A DNA stretch of 64,000 nucleotides from positions 186,001 through 250,000 of the forward strand of contig JBBRSD010000001.1 in assembly GCA_038245725.1 (NCBI GenBank), in the 5' to 3' direction. Below, in pieces: positions 1 through 9,806 of this stretch. Made by a program: the position numbers and the translations under genes. A model generated the notes under the pieces. That model saw only the letters and a list, made by a program, of their open reading frames with translations. It searched no databases and was not told where the DNA came from. How positions within the stretch are numbered: position 1 is the stretch's first letter; each line of letters begins with the position of its first letter. This stretch comes from JBBRSD01 sp038245725. GTDB taxonomy: Bacteria > Actinomycetota > Coriobacteriia > Anaerosomatales > JAAXUF01.

Positions 1-953
1 GCCTCCGTGCGTGCGAGGGCGTCGTCACGGCCCATGTCGGGAAAGACGATGAGGAACTCCTCGCCTCCATACCGGCAGCCGATGTCGCTGCGCCGGCAGA
101 AGCGCGTCACCACGCCTCCTAGAACCCGCAGCACCTCGTCACCCGCAAGATGGCCGTGCTCATCGTTGATGTTCTTGAAGTGGTCGATATCCCCCATCAC
201 GACGCTGATGGGGTAATGATGCCGTTCCGCGCGCGCCAACTCGCGGTCGAACGTTTCGTCGAGGTACCGGCGATTGAAGAGCGCCGTGAGCGGATCGTGG
301 ATCACCTGGTCGCTCAATCGGGCCTGGAGCGCCTTGACCTCGTCTTCGGCCTGCTTCCTCGCGGTGACGTCGGCGATGAGGAAGATCAGCGCGCTCCGCT
401 CACCGGCCTCCATCAGAGAGTCTGACGCCTCGGCCTGCATGATCGAGCCATCCTTCCGCACGCCGCGAAATTCGAGATGAGCCGATTTCTCGGTGCCCGC
501 CAGCATTCCGCGCATGTGCTGATCAACGCGCGGCCTGTCCTCCGCGAGTACCAAGGCCAGAAGCGAGAGCCGCATCATCTGCTCGGTGGAGTAACCGAAC
601 ACCTCCGAGATCTGCGCGTTCACGTAGGTGAACCGGTCGTCATCGATAATGCCGATGCCGACCAGCGATTGATCCGCCAAGCCGCGAAACTTTGCCTCGG
701 ATTCCCGAAGGGCGCGCGTGATCTTCTCATTCTCCTGAAGAGCCGCGGTCACCTGCTCTGTGCGGCGGCGCACCTCATCTTCGAGCGTGACCGTCGTCTG
801 AAAGAGAGAGAAATCCGAGTTCTCGATGCTGATGCTGCGCTCTGCTCGGTCCATGAGCACCTGCACCATCTTGTTCAGACGGCGGATCTCGGCTTGCATC
901 TCCGGATTCTCGGCCGTTGGCGTGGCCGAGTCATGTTCGGGAGTCTCATCCAT
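1..953 (-). CDS. PAS-GGDEF diguanylate cyclase (partial, 3' end beyond window)
   Basis: This is probably a diguanylate cyclase that makes c-di-GMP. Translating the minus strand from the ATG at 953 gives an open frame to the window edge. It has a short N-terminus with a coiled-coil-like stretch of about 70 residues, a PAS domain (FRGLADQSLVGIGIIDDDRF and following, about residues 80-200), then a GGDEF domain starting near DPLTALFNRRYLDE. The signature reads YGGEEFLIVF, so the active-site loop is an intact GGEEF variant. There is no transmembrane segment in the visible part, so it is likely cytoplasmic. Its start overlaps the stop of the FIST gene by 8 bp, so translation is probably coupled and the FIST protein may feed the PAS-GGDEF protein. 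The C-terminal end is not in the window. Confidence 0.88.
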   Translation of the reverse strand, partial: MDETPEHDSATPTAENPEMQAEIRRLNKMVQVLMDRAERSISIENSDFSLFQTTVTLEDEVRRRTEQVTAALQENEKITRALRESEAKFRGLADQSLVGIGIIDDDRFTYVNAQISEVFGYSTEQMMRLSLLALVLAEDRPRVDQHMRGMLAGTEKSAHLEFRGVRKDGSIMQAEASDSLMEAGERSALIFLIADVTARKQAEDEVKALQARLSDQVIHDPLTALFNRRYLDETFDRELARAERHHYPISVVMGDIDHFKNINDEHGHLAGDEVLRVLGGVVTRFCRRSDIGCRYGGEEFLIVFPDMGRDDALARTE

Positions 954-2079
954 GCCGCGCCCCGATGGCCACCCCGGTCAGCGTCTGATTGACGTGGACC
1001 CCGCGCGTCTGTTCTCCGTACGTGTTGAATCCGACCCCGTTGTGGCGCTGGTAGATGGCCGTCACTTCTGCGGTGAGGCCCGATTCCGAGATCTCGCGTT
1101 GCCGAAGAATGCAGTCGAAAGCGAGCAGGCACTGGATCTCTTCGAGGTCCTCTTGAAGTGCGTCAAGGGCCTCGTCCATGTTCGCCACCAGGTCACCGGC
1201 ACGAGCGACCCTCAGCACCAGCCCTTCCTCTATCGCAGAGTAAAACGTGAGGCTACCGTCGTAGTTGGACCTCTGGACCGATCGCACGAAGTCGGTGCCG
1301 TCGATCATCACTACGATCGGATTGGTCGCGAACGTCGCGGTGTCGAGCTCCGAGACGTCGGCGTCGATGTGCCGGGCGTACTCCTCGGCGGCTGGCCACC
1401 CGTTGATCTCGCTCACCCTCCGAATCGCGGGATCGGCATCTGTGACGACCAAGCGCTCGGCGGAAGGGAGGAAGTGCTGGATCCTGAATGTCCGGAAAGG
1501 GAGAGGAGTGGAAACCAACGCGAAGGCAGCGGCGTCCGGATAGAACGCGCCGTCTGCGTAGACGAATGTCACCACAAATTCGCCACCGTCACCCGCCGAG
1601 CCTCCAACCAGCGGAATCTTGTCCAACGCGTGCTGCATCACATTGGTGACGAGCTCTTCGCGCATTCCCAACCCATCGATGAGCTGGATTGCGAATGTGT
1701 TGTCCGAGTTCGCCTGCGGAGATGTTTGTTCCAGTTCTTGAAGGAGTCGCTGTGCGAGCGCTTGCCCGTGCGCCGACTCGAAGGTCTGGAGGGCGCCAAG
1801 CCATCCGGTTGTGGCGGCGAAGTCGTCACTGGGGAAGCTGACTCCTGAGAGGCTGCGCTGAAGACATCCCCCCGGCCCGATCTCCCCGGCGGTCGTGCAG
1901 CCAATCACCTGCGTCCCCGCGAAGAGGCGGCTGATCTCCGAAGCAAGAGCGTTCAGGTCGTAGTCGATCGAGCAGAAGAACATGACGAGCGCCATGTCCG
2001 GCTGACAGACAGCGGCGTGAAACTCCTGTGCGGCTTCGAGCGCGTCTGTCGCGCACGTCTGTCCGGTGAGGATTGCCAT
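946..2079 (-). CDS. FIST domain sensory protein
   Basis: This 377-residue protein matches the FIST family: an N-terminal FIST domain (about residues 30-220, with VIGCTTAGEIGPGG near the start) and a FIST_C domain (about 225-360, ending near GVGFNTYGEQTRG). FIST proteins are cytoplasmic ligand-binding sensors, often encoded next to c-di-GMP enzymes, histidine kinases or chemoreceptors; some bind heme and NO. The start at 2079 is preceded by AAGGGAC. The stop lies inside the start of the PAS-GGDEF gene (8 bp overlap), the classical arrangement of a sensor with its output enzyme. The ligand cannot be told from sequence. Confidence 0.88.
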   Translation of the reverse strand: MAILTGQTCATDALEAAQEFHAAVCQPDMALVMFFCSIDYDLNALASEISRLFAGTQVIGCTTAGEIGPGGCLQRSLSGVSFPSDDFAATTGWLGALQTFESAHGQALAQRLLQELEQTSPQANSDNTFAIQLIDGLGMREELVTNVMQHALDKIPLVGGSAGDGGEFVVTFVYADGAFYPDAAAFALVSTPLPFRTFRIQHFLPSAERLVVTDADPAIRRVSEINGWPAAEEYARHIDADVSELDTATFATNPIVVMIDGTDFVRSVQRSNYDGSLTFYSAIEEGLVLRVARAGDLVANMDEALDALQEDLEEIQCLLAFDCILRQREISESGLTAEVTAIYQRHNGVGFNTYGEQTRGVHVNQTLTGVAIGARHG

Positions 2080-2240
2080 CTCGTGCCGTCCCTTCTTGCT
2101 CCGCCGCGCACGTCCGCCCGAACCAGGGGCGAAGTCCGCAGAGTCGTTGGTAGAACGCCCACCAGGGGCTTCCTAACCACAGCCGTCAGCGAGCGTGGAG
2201 AGCCGTCGTAATCGCAGAAGACCGCAAGGCTGCATAGAGT

Positions 2241-2259
2241 GTCTTCCCACTTGGGAGAC
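2241..2259 (-). terminator. Possible weak terminator after citrate synthase
   Basis: About 20 bases after the citrate synthase stop, the minus strand has a 7-bp stem (GTCT-CCC pairing with GGG-A-AGAC, one bulged A) with a four-base loop. No U-run follows, so this could be a Rho-independent terminator of the weak G+C-rich type or simply an mRNA end structure. Confidence 0.3.
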
Positions 2260-2278
2260 TTCCGCTTCTCTGGCCGGT

Positions 2279-3676
<1,398 letters not shown>

Positions 3677-4008
3677 GGGGTTCCTTTCGTCTGCGAGGAT
3701 CCGGATCCAGCTTTGCTTGTCGGACACCGTCGCGGTCTGTCTACATAGGTTAGCGGAAACTGCGGGCAATCAGAGAATCGTGATTACTGGACGCGCCATG
3801 GGAGTTGCCGGAAGAGGGCGATTCAAGTCGAGACGATGTCCGCGGAGACGCCGATTCCCGTTGAAGGGGTCGCGTGCGGCGACGCGCCCAACTGTGCCGC
3901 GTCGCCCTTCCGTACGCGCGGACCGCAGGCGCCGCTCTCGCCGTACCCTATACTCACTTCCACGCAACGCATGCCGCGACGCCACAAACCGCCACAGGGA
4001 GACACCGA
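3677..4008. other. Intergenic region between divergent genes
   Basis: These 332 bases separate citrate synthase (minus) from the unknown protein at 4009 (plus) and must hold both promoters. A TATACT hexamer at 3949-3954 could be a -10 element for the plus-strand gene, but no good -35 accompanies it. I see no convincing gene, repeat or RNA structure. Confidence 0.4.
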
Positions 4009-4608
4009 ATGCCGCTCGAGGATCTCGCAGAACAGAAGACCCGCTTCCTGAGGGGTTTCGGCTCCGACGAAGGCCGGCAGGTCGCACGCGCACGAGCGCT
4101 ACAAGATGCGATCGTCTCGGCGTTGCTGAAGAACGCGCTGTACGCGCCATCAGCGACCGCCACCGACCGGCAAGATGTCGGGGCCGGCTGGAAGCAGATG
4201 CTGGAGACGATCGCCGCGGAGTACACCGGGCCCGCCTCCGCCGAGAAGTACGAGAAGGACCTCGTCCGCCTGCAGGCGCACATGAACCGCGGCTTCGGCG
4301 AGTTCTTCCGCCAGGCGCGCCACCCCAAGTTCGGCTACGAGCCTGGTTTCCGGATATCGCATGCGCAGAAGAGTCTGTCGCTCGTGCTCAAGCACTTCTG
4401 GTGTCTCGACCTCATCGCGATGCCGCCGGAGTGTCCGGTCGACCGTCCCGTTCTCGTTGCTGCGCGCGCGGGGGAGCTGAATTCGAAGTGGACCGACGTC
4501 AACTCGATCGCCGCCCACCAGGTCAAGATGGGGTTCATCGCCGAGGCGGCCGCCAAAGAGGGCCTCACTGTCGCCGAGTGGGAGCTCAAGGTCGTCAACG
4601 AGCTGTAG
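4009..4608 (+). CDS. Hypothetical protein, 199 residues
   Basis: I do not recognise this protein. The ATG at 4009 is preceded by AGGGAG with good spacing; a longer upstream frame is unconserved in character. The product (MPLEDLAEQKTRFL...) looks like a soluble, mostly helical protein with no signal peptide or membrane segment. The central part is rich in charged and aromatic residues (KYEKDLVRLQAHMNRGFGEF) and is followed by a Cys/Pro segment (CLDLIAMPPECPVDRP). Codon use and G+C at third positions look like those of its neighbours, so it appears to be a real, native gene. It stands alone between citrate synthase and the 7TM-GGDEF gene, so context gives no function. Confidence 0.7.
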   Translation: MPLEDLAEQKTRFLRGFGSDEGRQVARARALQDAIVSALLKNALYAPSATATDRQDVGAGWKQMLETIAAEYTGPASAEKYEKDLVRLQAHMNRGFGEFFRQARHPKFGYEPGFRISHAQKSLSLVLKHFWCLDLIAMPPECPVDRPVLVAARAGELNSKWTDVNSIAAHQVKMGFIAEAAAKEGLTVAEWELKVVNEL

Positions 4609-4740
4609 CTACCGCACCGGATACGAGCGTAGCTCGACACGCAGACAAGTACGGGCGTTGCGAATCGAGCCAATGCTGTAGAGTCTTAACGTCAAGCATT
4701 TCGGAGCTTGGGGTCGTCTACGAGGCACGCAGGGGGAATC

Positions 4741-5982
4741 GTGGTCGAGCTTCATCGCGTCTACGTCACTGTGTTTGCGGCCACGTCCGTTCTTTCTTTG
4801 GCCGTAGCCTGGCTCGCGTGGCGCCGGCGCCACGAGTTCAGGGCGATGGCTTTGACCGCCTTCATGCTGGGTGTAACCGTCTGGTGTGGGACGGAGGCTG
4901 TTCTGTGGTGGGTGCCCACCCTTGCGGAGCAGAAGTTCTGGCTTGCGATGACGTATCCAGGGGTTTCGATCGTTGTCGTCGCGATGCTCGTATTCGCGTT
5001 CGACATCGCCGGGATGGAACGATGGCGCACGCGGAAGCGGATCGCGCTCATCTCGATCGCACCGGTCGTACTGTGTGTCGTCGCCATGACGAATCCGGGC
5101 GGCCTCTTCAATACCACCTATGTCGCCCAGGTAATTGGTCCCTATACACACTACGATCAGCAGGCGGGATCGGCGTTCTGGGTCTATCTCATAGTTATGT
5201 ACGGGATGCTGCTGACCGCATTCGCCATCATCGCTCGAACCTACGTCCGCTCGTCTGGCGCCAAGCGCAATCAGTGCAGGACCGTGCTTGCTGGTGCGCT
5301 CATACCGTACGTGGTCAGCGTCGCCAACCAACTGAGTCCGCACCAGCTTGAAGGACTCGAGGCGACGGCCTTCTTCTTCACGGGCGCCATCTTCCTGCAT
5401 GCGCTGGTAAGAGGGCGCCTGCTGGATGTGAACGAACGGCTCGCCGATAAGCTTGAAGAGGTCGATCTGCTCGCGAACGCCATGTACGACTTGGCAGCGG
5501 GCGATCCCGCCACGACTCCATACAACCGCAACGCGGTGAGCGAATCGCTCGCTCGCGAGGTGTCAAGATCGCGACGCACTGGGATGCCGTTCGCACTCCT
5601 CGCGGTGGGCATCGACAACCTTGAGAAGATCAACAACTCGTTCTCGCCAACGGCGGGCGAGGCTGCGCTTGCGCTTGTCGGCGAGGGGCTCCTGGGAGGC
5701 TCTCGCGCAATCGATATTGTGTGCCGCTACCGGGGGGACGAGTTCCTGATCATCATGCCCGCCTCCGATATCGACAACGCCTTCCAGCGAGCCGAGGAGT
5801 TCCGCGCATACGTCGACGGACTTACCCTGCACGTCGACGGTCATGACATGCCGATCTCTGCGTCGATCGGCGTGTCTTCCTTCCCGCTACACGGCACGAC
5901 GGAGACACTGGCCATCGCCGCGGCCGACGAAGCCCTTGCTCTCGCGCGTGAGTCCGGAGGCGACAGAACGGTCGTCGCCTGA
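4741..5982 (+). CDS. 7TM sensor GGDEF-domain protein
   Basis: The 413-residue product has about seven hydrophobic helices in its first 225 residues, resembling the N-terminal 7TM region of certain histidine kinases, then a short linker and a C-terminal GGDEF domain (about residues 255-410). The signature reads CRYRGDEFLIIMP, so the first Gly of GGDEF is Arg (RGDEF). The other conserved parts (the Asp of AVGIDNL, SASIGVSSFP) are present. It may be a weak or inactive cyclase or a GTP/c-di-GMP sensor. The GTG at 4741 was chosen because AGGGGGAATC lies right upstream; an in-frame TTG at 4708 has no such site. It is a single-gene unit as far as I can see. Confidence 0.82.
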   Translation: MVELHRVYVTVFAATSVLSLAVAWLAWRRRHEFRAMALTAFMLGVTVWCGTEAVLWWVPTLAEQKFWLAMTYPGVSIVVVAMLVFAFDIAGMERWRTRKRIALISIAPVVLCVVAMTNPGGLFNTTYVAQVIGPYTHYDQQAGSAFWVYLIVMYGMLLTAFAIIARTYVRSSGAKRNQCRTVLAGALIPYVVSVANQLSPHQLEGLEATAFFFTGAIFLHALVRGRLLDVNERLADKLEEVDLLANAMYDLAAGDPATTPYNRNAVSESLAREVSRSRRTGMPFALLAVGIDNLEKINNSFSPTAGEAALALVGEGLLGGSRAIDIVCRYRGDEFLIIMPASDIDNAFQRAEEFRAYVDGLTLHVDGHDMPISASIGVSSFPLHGTTETLAIAAADEALALARESGGDRTVVA

Positions 5983-6115
5983 CTTCTCGGCGGGTGCGAG
6001 GTGCGGACCCGCCGAGCGTCCCCGAGAGGAGTCGATGCTCGGGTTGATGGCCGCGTACAGCCCCGGCGGTGCAGCGGGCAAGAGCGCCACACGTGAAGAT
6101 CGATCCGAAGATCAC

Positions 6116-6162
6116 TTGCATTCTCGGCCTGGCGCGGGTATATGATACTGTCTAGATAGCAT
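6116..6162 (+). promoter_or_regulatory. Promoter and candidate operator for rrf2-cydAB
   Basis: A TTGCAT hexamer (6116-6121) is followed by TATATG/TATGAT (6139-6146; spacer 17 or 19 bp). Overlapping and just downstream of the -10 is an imperfect 18-bp palindrome centred on TCTAGA (6145-6162, 14 of 18 positions symmetric). This placement suits autorepression by the Rrf2 protein encoded 24 bp further on. Confidence 0.5.
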
Positions 6163-6185
6163 ATCAGCCGTCGAGAGGGGATCAG

Positions 6186-6593
6186 GTGGAGGTCACGCGT
6201 CGTACTGACTACGCGATTCGCCTGCTCCTCGAACTCGCCCGAGTCGGCGGAGGCCCGCTGTCTGTCCGAGAACTCGCCGATCGGCAAGGCGTGCCGTACG
6301 CGTTCGCTCGCGGAATCCAGCGCGAGCTGGTGAAGGCGGGTCTGGCAGTGGCCCGTCGTGGCGCGCAGGGCGGTATTGCGCTCGCGCGGCCGGCTGCCGA
6401 CATCACACTGCTCGACATCGCTTCGGCGATGCAAGGGGATGTATCCTGCTCGGTTTGCTCGCGCGACCCGAAATGGTGCGATCGCATGGGCGGGTGCGAG
6501 GTCCACAAGGTGTGGCGCGAGGTCGATTCGATGGTGGGCGAGTATCTCGCAACCAAGTCCCTGGCGGGACTGCTCGAGAGGGAAGGAAGGTGA
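6186..6593 (+). CDS. Rrf2 family transcriptional regulator, probable Fe-S protein
   Basis: This 135-residue protein has the Rrf2 layout: an N-terminal winged helix-turn-helix (VTRRTDYAIRLLLELARVGG ... ELADRQGVPYAFARGI) and a C-terminal dimerisation part. Four cysteines cluster at CSVCSRDPKWCDRMGGC (about residues 87-103), the region where IscR, NsrR and RsrR carry the ligands of a redox- or NO-sensing Fe-S cluster. The GTG start at 6186 is preceded by GAGAGGGG. It is followed after 10 bp by cydA, so it very likely controls the bd oxidase and itself through the palindrome in its promoter. Whether the signal is oxygen, NO or Fe-S status cannot be told. Confidence 0.88.
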   Translation: MEVTRRTDYAIRLLLELARVGGGPLSVRELADRQGVPYAFARGIQRELVKAGLAVARRGAQGGIALARPAADITLLDIASAMQGDVSCSVCSRDPKWCDRMGGCEVHKVWREVDSMVGEYLATKSLAGLLEREGR

Positions 6594-6603
6594 GGAGGGG
6601 GAG

Positions 6604-7932
6604 ATGGATGCTGTAGCGCTTTCGAAGTTCCAGTTCGCGTTCACGATTATGTACCACTTCTTCTTTGTACCGCTTTCCATTGGACTGGGCCTTGTGACGG
6701 TCCTGTTCGAGCGGCGGTACTACAAGAGCGGCAAGCCTGAAGACCGTGCGATGTCGGCGATGTGGATCAAGATCTTCACCGCAACGTTCGCGATCGGCGT
6801 AGCCACGGGAGTGACGATGGAGTTCGCGTTCGGCACGAACTGGGCGAGCTACTCGCGGTTCGTGGGCGACATCTTCGGGGCACCGCTTGCAGCCGAGGGG
6901 CTCTTCGCCTTCTTCCTTGAATCCACGTTCCTCGGGGTGCTGCTCTTCGGCCGCGACCGCGTGTCGAAGAAGTTCTACTACGTTTCCACGTGGCTCGTGT
7001 GGCTGGGCTCGCTCCTCTCGGCGCTGTGGATCATCATTGCGAACTCGTGGATGCAGACGCCTGCCGGATTCAAGGTCGAGAACGGCAAGGCGATCCTCAC
7101 CAACTTCTTCGCGGCCGGCTTCAACCCGTCGACGATTCCTCGCTACGCGCACACGATCAACGCCGTGCTCATCACGGGCGGCTGCATGGCGGCCGCGATA
7201 GGCGCCTACCACCTGCTCAAGGGCGTCCACAAGGAGTTCGGGCGCGCGAGCGTGTCCTACGGTCTGATCATCGCGGTCATCGGCTCGCTGGCCATGGGGC
7301 TGACCGGCCACTTCCAGGCGGTCGAAGTCGTGGACAACCAGCCCACGAAGGCCGCTGCGATGGAGGGGCACTGGAATACCGGCCCCATCCCGATCGGAGT
7401 CGTCGGGTTCGTCGACGTCGCGAACAAATCCACGACTGGTATCGAGATCCCGGGCGTGACGAGCTTCCTCGCGTCGGGTTCGTTCAAGACTCCGTATCCA
7501 GGCCTGAACGACTTCAAGGCAGACGAGCTCCCACCGATTCAGGTGACCTACCAGTCGTATCACTGGATGATCCTCATCTTCGGTGCGCTCGTTCTCGTGA
7601 CGCTCGCGCTGTGGTGGCTGAACCGTACCGGCAAGCTCGAGAACAACCGGGGCTTGCTGAAGTTCCTCATGTGGGCGTGGCTGCTTCCCGAGCTCGGCAT
7701 CCAGCTTGGCTGGATGACCGCCGAGATCGGCCGCCAGCCCTGGATCGTCTGGCATCAGCTGCGCACCGTCGACGCGATCTCGAAGATCGTGCCGGCCTAC
7801 CAGATCGCGCTCACGATCGCGATCTTCTTTGTGATCTACGCGGTGCTCTTCGCCGGTTGGGCACGCGTGGTTCTCGGCATCATCAAGAAGGGGCCAGACG
7901 TGCCCGAAGCCGCGACCGCCATGTCTGCATAG
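6604..7932 (+). CDS. cydA: Cytochrome bd ubiquinol/menaquinol oxidase subunit I
   Basis: Subunit I of the high-affinity bd oxidase, which oxidises quinol and reduces O2 to water at low oxygen without pumping protons. The 442-residue product starts MDAVALSKFQFAFTIMYHFFFVPLSIG, with the heme-ligand His at residue 18. The glutamates at 98 and 106 (AAEGLFAFFLESTFLG) are the conserved proton-path/heme residues, a further His is at 182, and the GRQPW signature is present near the C-terminal third. The Q-loop region (about residues 225-320) is short compared with the E. coli enzyme, so this belongs to the short Q-loop class common in Gram-positives. The ATG at 6604 follows GAGGGGGAG. It is co-transcribed with rrf2 and cydB. 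Confidence 0.95.
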   Translation: MDAVALSKFQFAFTIMYHFFFVPLSIGLGLVTVLFERRYYKSGKPEDRAMSAMWIKIFTATFAIGVATGVTMEFAFGTNWASYSRFVGDIFGAPLAAEGLFAFFLESTFLGVLLFGRDRVSKKFYYVSTWLVWLGSLLSALWIIIANSWMQTPAGFKVENGKAILTNFFAAGFNPSTIPRYAHTINAVLITGGCMAAAIGAYHLLKGVHKEFGRASVSYGLIIAVIGSLAMGLTGHFQAVEVVDNQPTKAAAMEGHWNTGPIPIGVVGFVDVANKSTTGIEIPGVTSFLASGSFKTPYPGLNDFKADELPPIQVTYQSYHWMILIFGALVLVTLALWWLNRTGKLENNRGLLKFLMWAWLLPELGIQLGWMTAEIGRQPWIVWHQLRTVDAISKIVPAYQIALTIAIFFVIYAVLFAGWARVVLGIIKKGPDVPEAATAMSA

Positions 7933-7945
7933 GAAGGGGGCTACG

Positions 7946-8983
7946 ATGACTCGCGAAGTTCTCAGCATCATCTGGTTCGCGCTCGTCGGCGTGCTCCTCG
8001 CGGGCTACGCTGTGTTCGACGGTTTCGACCTCGGGATGGGCGCGCTCTACCCGTTCCTCGGCAAGTCTGAGATGGACAAACGCGTCATGCGCACGGCTAT
8101 CGGCCCGGTGTGGGACGGCAACGAGGTGTGGCTGCTCACCGGCGGCGGCGCCTTGTTCGCGGCGTTTCCCGCGGTGTACGCGACGGTGTTCTCGGGCTTC
8201 TATCTCGCGCTCATGCTTGTCTTGTTCGCGCTCATCTTCCGCGCGGTATCGCTCGAGTTCCGCGCGCACGACGAGGCGTGGGCCGGGCTGTGGGACTGGG
8301 CGTTCACGCTTGGCAGCGCGCTGCCGGCTCTGCTCTTCGGCGTGGCGGTGGGCAACATCGTCCTCGGTGTGCCGCTGCGCGCCGACGGCGAGTTCGGCGG
8401 CAACTTCTTCACGCTGCTCGGCTTCCATAACGGCTTCAACCCGTTCCAGCTTGTCATCGGCGTGCTGGGTCTGTCGCTGATACTCACGCAGGGTGCATCG
8501 TGGCTGGCCGTGAAGTCTGAAGGCAACCTCTACAAGCGCGCGATCGCGATGCGTTCGACGCTCGCGTGGGCGTTCACCGCGATGGCTGTCGTGGCCACCG
8601 GAGCGACCGCGCTGTTCGCCAAGGACGCGTTCGGCAAGGTCATCGCGTCACCGGTCGGCTGGCTGTTCGTCGCGCTGCTGCTGGTCTCGAGCGTATGGGG
8701 CCGCATGTCGATGAACGGCAGTCGGGACCTGCACGCGTGGTACGGCATCTCGCTGTCGGCGGTCTCGCTCGTAGGAATCTGGGCGGCGTCGATCTTCCCG
8801 AACCTCGTCCCGAGCCTCGGCCCTGGTGACCCGCTGACCATCGCGGCGACCGCGTCCTCGCAGCTCACGCTCACCACGATGCTCATCATCGCCGTGATCG
8901 GTGTGCCGCTCGTGCTGTTCTACGTCTTCCTGATCTACCGCGTCTTCGCCGGCAAGGTGAAGCTCGGCGGCGAAGGCTACTGA
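7946..8983 (+). CDS. cydB: Cytochrome bd oxidase subunit II
   Basis: The 345-residue partner of CydA is a multi-helix membrane protein. Characteristic motifs are the N-terminal GYAVFDGFDLGMGALYPFLG, GPVWDGNEVWLLTGGGALFAAFP and FRAHDEAWAGLWDWAF. It starts 13 bp after cydA, with AGGAAGGGGGC upstream of the ATG. No cydC/cydD assembly transporter lies in the window, so heme insertion and thiol export factors must be elsewhere. The operon ends right after this gene at a strong hairpin. Confidence 0.95.
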   Translation: MTREVLSIIWFALVGVLLAGYAVFDGFDLGMGALYPFLGKSEMDKRVMRTAIGPVWDGNEVWLLTGGGALFAAFPAVYATVFSGFYLALMLVLFALIFRAVSLEFRAHDEAWAGLWDWAFTLGSALPALLFGVAVGNIVLGVPLRADGEFGGNFFTLLGFHNGFNPFQLVIGVLGLSLILTQGASWLAVKSEGNLYKRAIAMRSTLAWAFTAMAVVATGATALFAKDAFGKVIASPVGWLFVALLLVSSVWGRMSMNGSRDLHAWYGISLSAVSLVGIWAASIFPNLVPSLGPGDPLTIAATASSQLTLTTMLIIAVIGVPLVLFYVFLIYRVFAGKVKLGGEGY

Positions 8984-8986
8984 TGG

Positions 8987-9034
8987 CCGTGCCCGCCACT
9001 TGCCGGCTCCCCGGTCGGTAAGTGGCGGGCACGG
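8987..9034 (+). terminator. Strong hairpin ending the rrf2-cydAB operon
   Basis: A perfect 15-bp inverted repeat (8987-9001 with 9020-9034, CCGTGCCCGCCACTT and its complement) encloses an 18-base loop that can itself form a short CCGG/CCGG stem. It begins three bases after the cydB stop. There is no U-run, as is common in G+C-rich actinobacteria. Confidence 0.7.
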
Positions 9035-9067
9035 ATGCCGAATCGTTGCGAGACTGAGGAGCGACCG

Positions 9068-9769
9068 ATGGCCGGACACCCGAGTTGGATTCCACGCATG
9101 CCCGGAGGCAAGCGACCTGAGGGCGCCGCCGGCGGTCATCCCGACGCCGAGCCGAGCGGCCCCGCGGGCGAGCCTGAGCACGGGGTCTTCCACCGCGCTT
9201 ACGCCAGTGGCCATGCGCCCTGGGACATCGGTCGCCCTCAGCCCGAGATCGCCGCGCTCGAGGCCGCCGGCGTCTTCGGTCCGCGCATGCTCGACGTGGG
9301 CTGCGGCACCGGCGAAACGGCCATCTTCCTCGCGGAGCATGGCCACGACGTGACCGGAGTCGACGCGGTTCCAGCCGCCATCGGAGTAGCCGAGGCGAAG
9401 GCTGCCGAGCGCGGGCTCGATATCTGCTTCCGCGCCGCCGACGTGCTCAAGGTGCTGCCCGAACTCATCGGCAAGTTTCACTCGGTGACCGACGTGGGCT
9501 TCTTCCACGCGCTCACGGACGAACAGCGCGCCGATTTCGCCGAGAAGCTCGGCCACAAGCTCGCGCCCGGTGGCGTCTACGTGATGCTGTGCTTCTCGGA
9601 GCGCGTGCCCGGTGGGTGGGGTCCTCGGCGGGTGAGCGAGGCCGAGATCCGCGCGACGTTCGCTGACGAGGCGTGGCGCATCCGCGAGATCCGGCCGGCG
9701 GAGCTGCACTCGGCGGTTCCGGCGATGCCGGTCGTCGATGCGAACCTGGCGCTGATCGAGCGGATGTAA
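9068..9769 (+). CDS. Class I SAM-dependent methyltransferase
   Basis: The 233-residue protein carries a Rossmann methyltransferase fold: SAM-binding motif I is MLDVGCGTGETAIFLAEHGHDVTGVD, followed by AADV (motif II) and HKLAPGGVYVMLCFSE (motif III). The segment FHRAYASGHAPWDIGRPQPE before motif I is typical of thiopurine-methyltransferase-like enzymes and thiol or halide methyltransferases (TPMT/TehB group). The real substrate is unknown. The ATG at 9068 has GAGGAGCG upstream. The first 40 residues are Pro/Gly-rich and may be disordered. It lies alone between the cyd hairpin and a convergent operon. Confidence 0.8.
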   Translation: MAGHPSWIPRMPGGKRPEGAAGGHPDAEPSGPAGEPEHGVFHRAYASGHAPWDIGRPQPEIAALEAAGVFGPRMLDVGCGTGETAIFLAEHGHDVTGVDAVPAAIGVAEAKAAERGLDICFRAADVLKVLPELIGKFHSVTDVGFFHALTDEQRADFAEKLGHKLAPGGVYVMLCFSERVPGGWGPRRVSEAEIRATFADEAWRIREIRPAELHSAVPAMPVVDANLALIERM

Positions 9770-9806
9770 CTCGCGAGCGGCACGTGGCCGGAGCGGGCGG
9801 CGCGCG

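Noticed and set aside
4609..5400. Minus-strand ORF opposite the 7TM-GGDEF gene
   Set aside because: Highly charged, low-complexity translation without family features; the plus strand encodes clear helices and a GGDEF domain.
6403..7971. 522-residue minus-strand ORF opposite cydA
   Set aside because: Arg/Glu/His-rich shadow of cydA with no recognisable domain.
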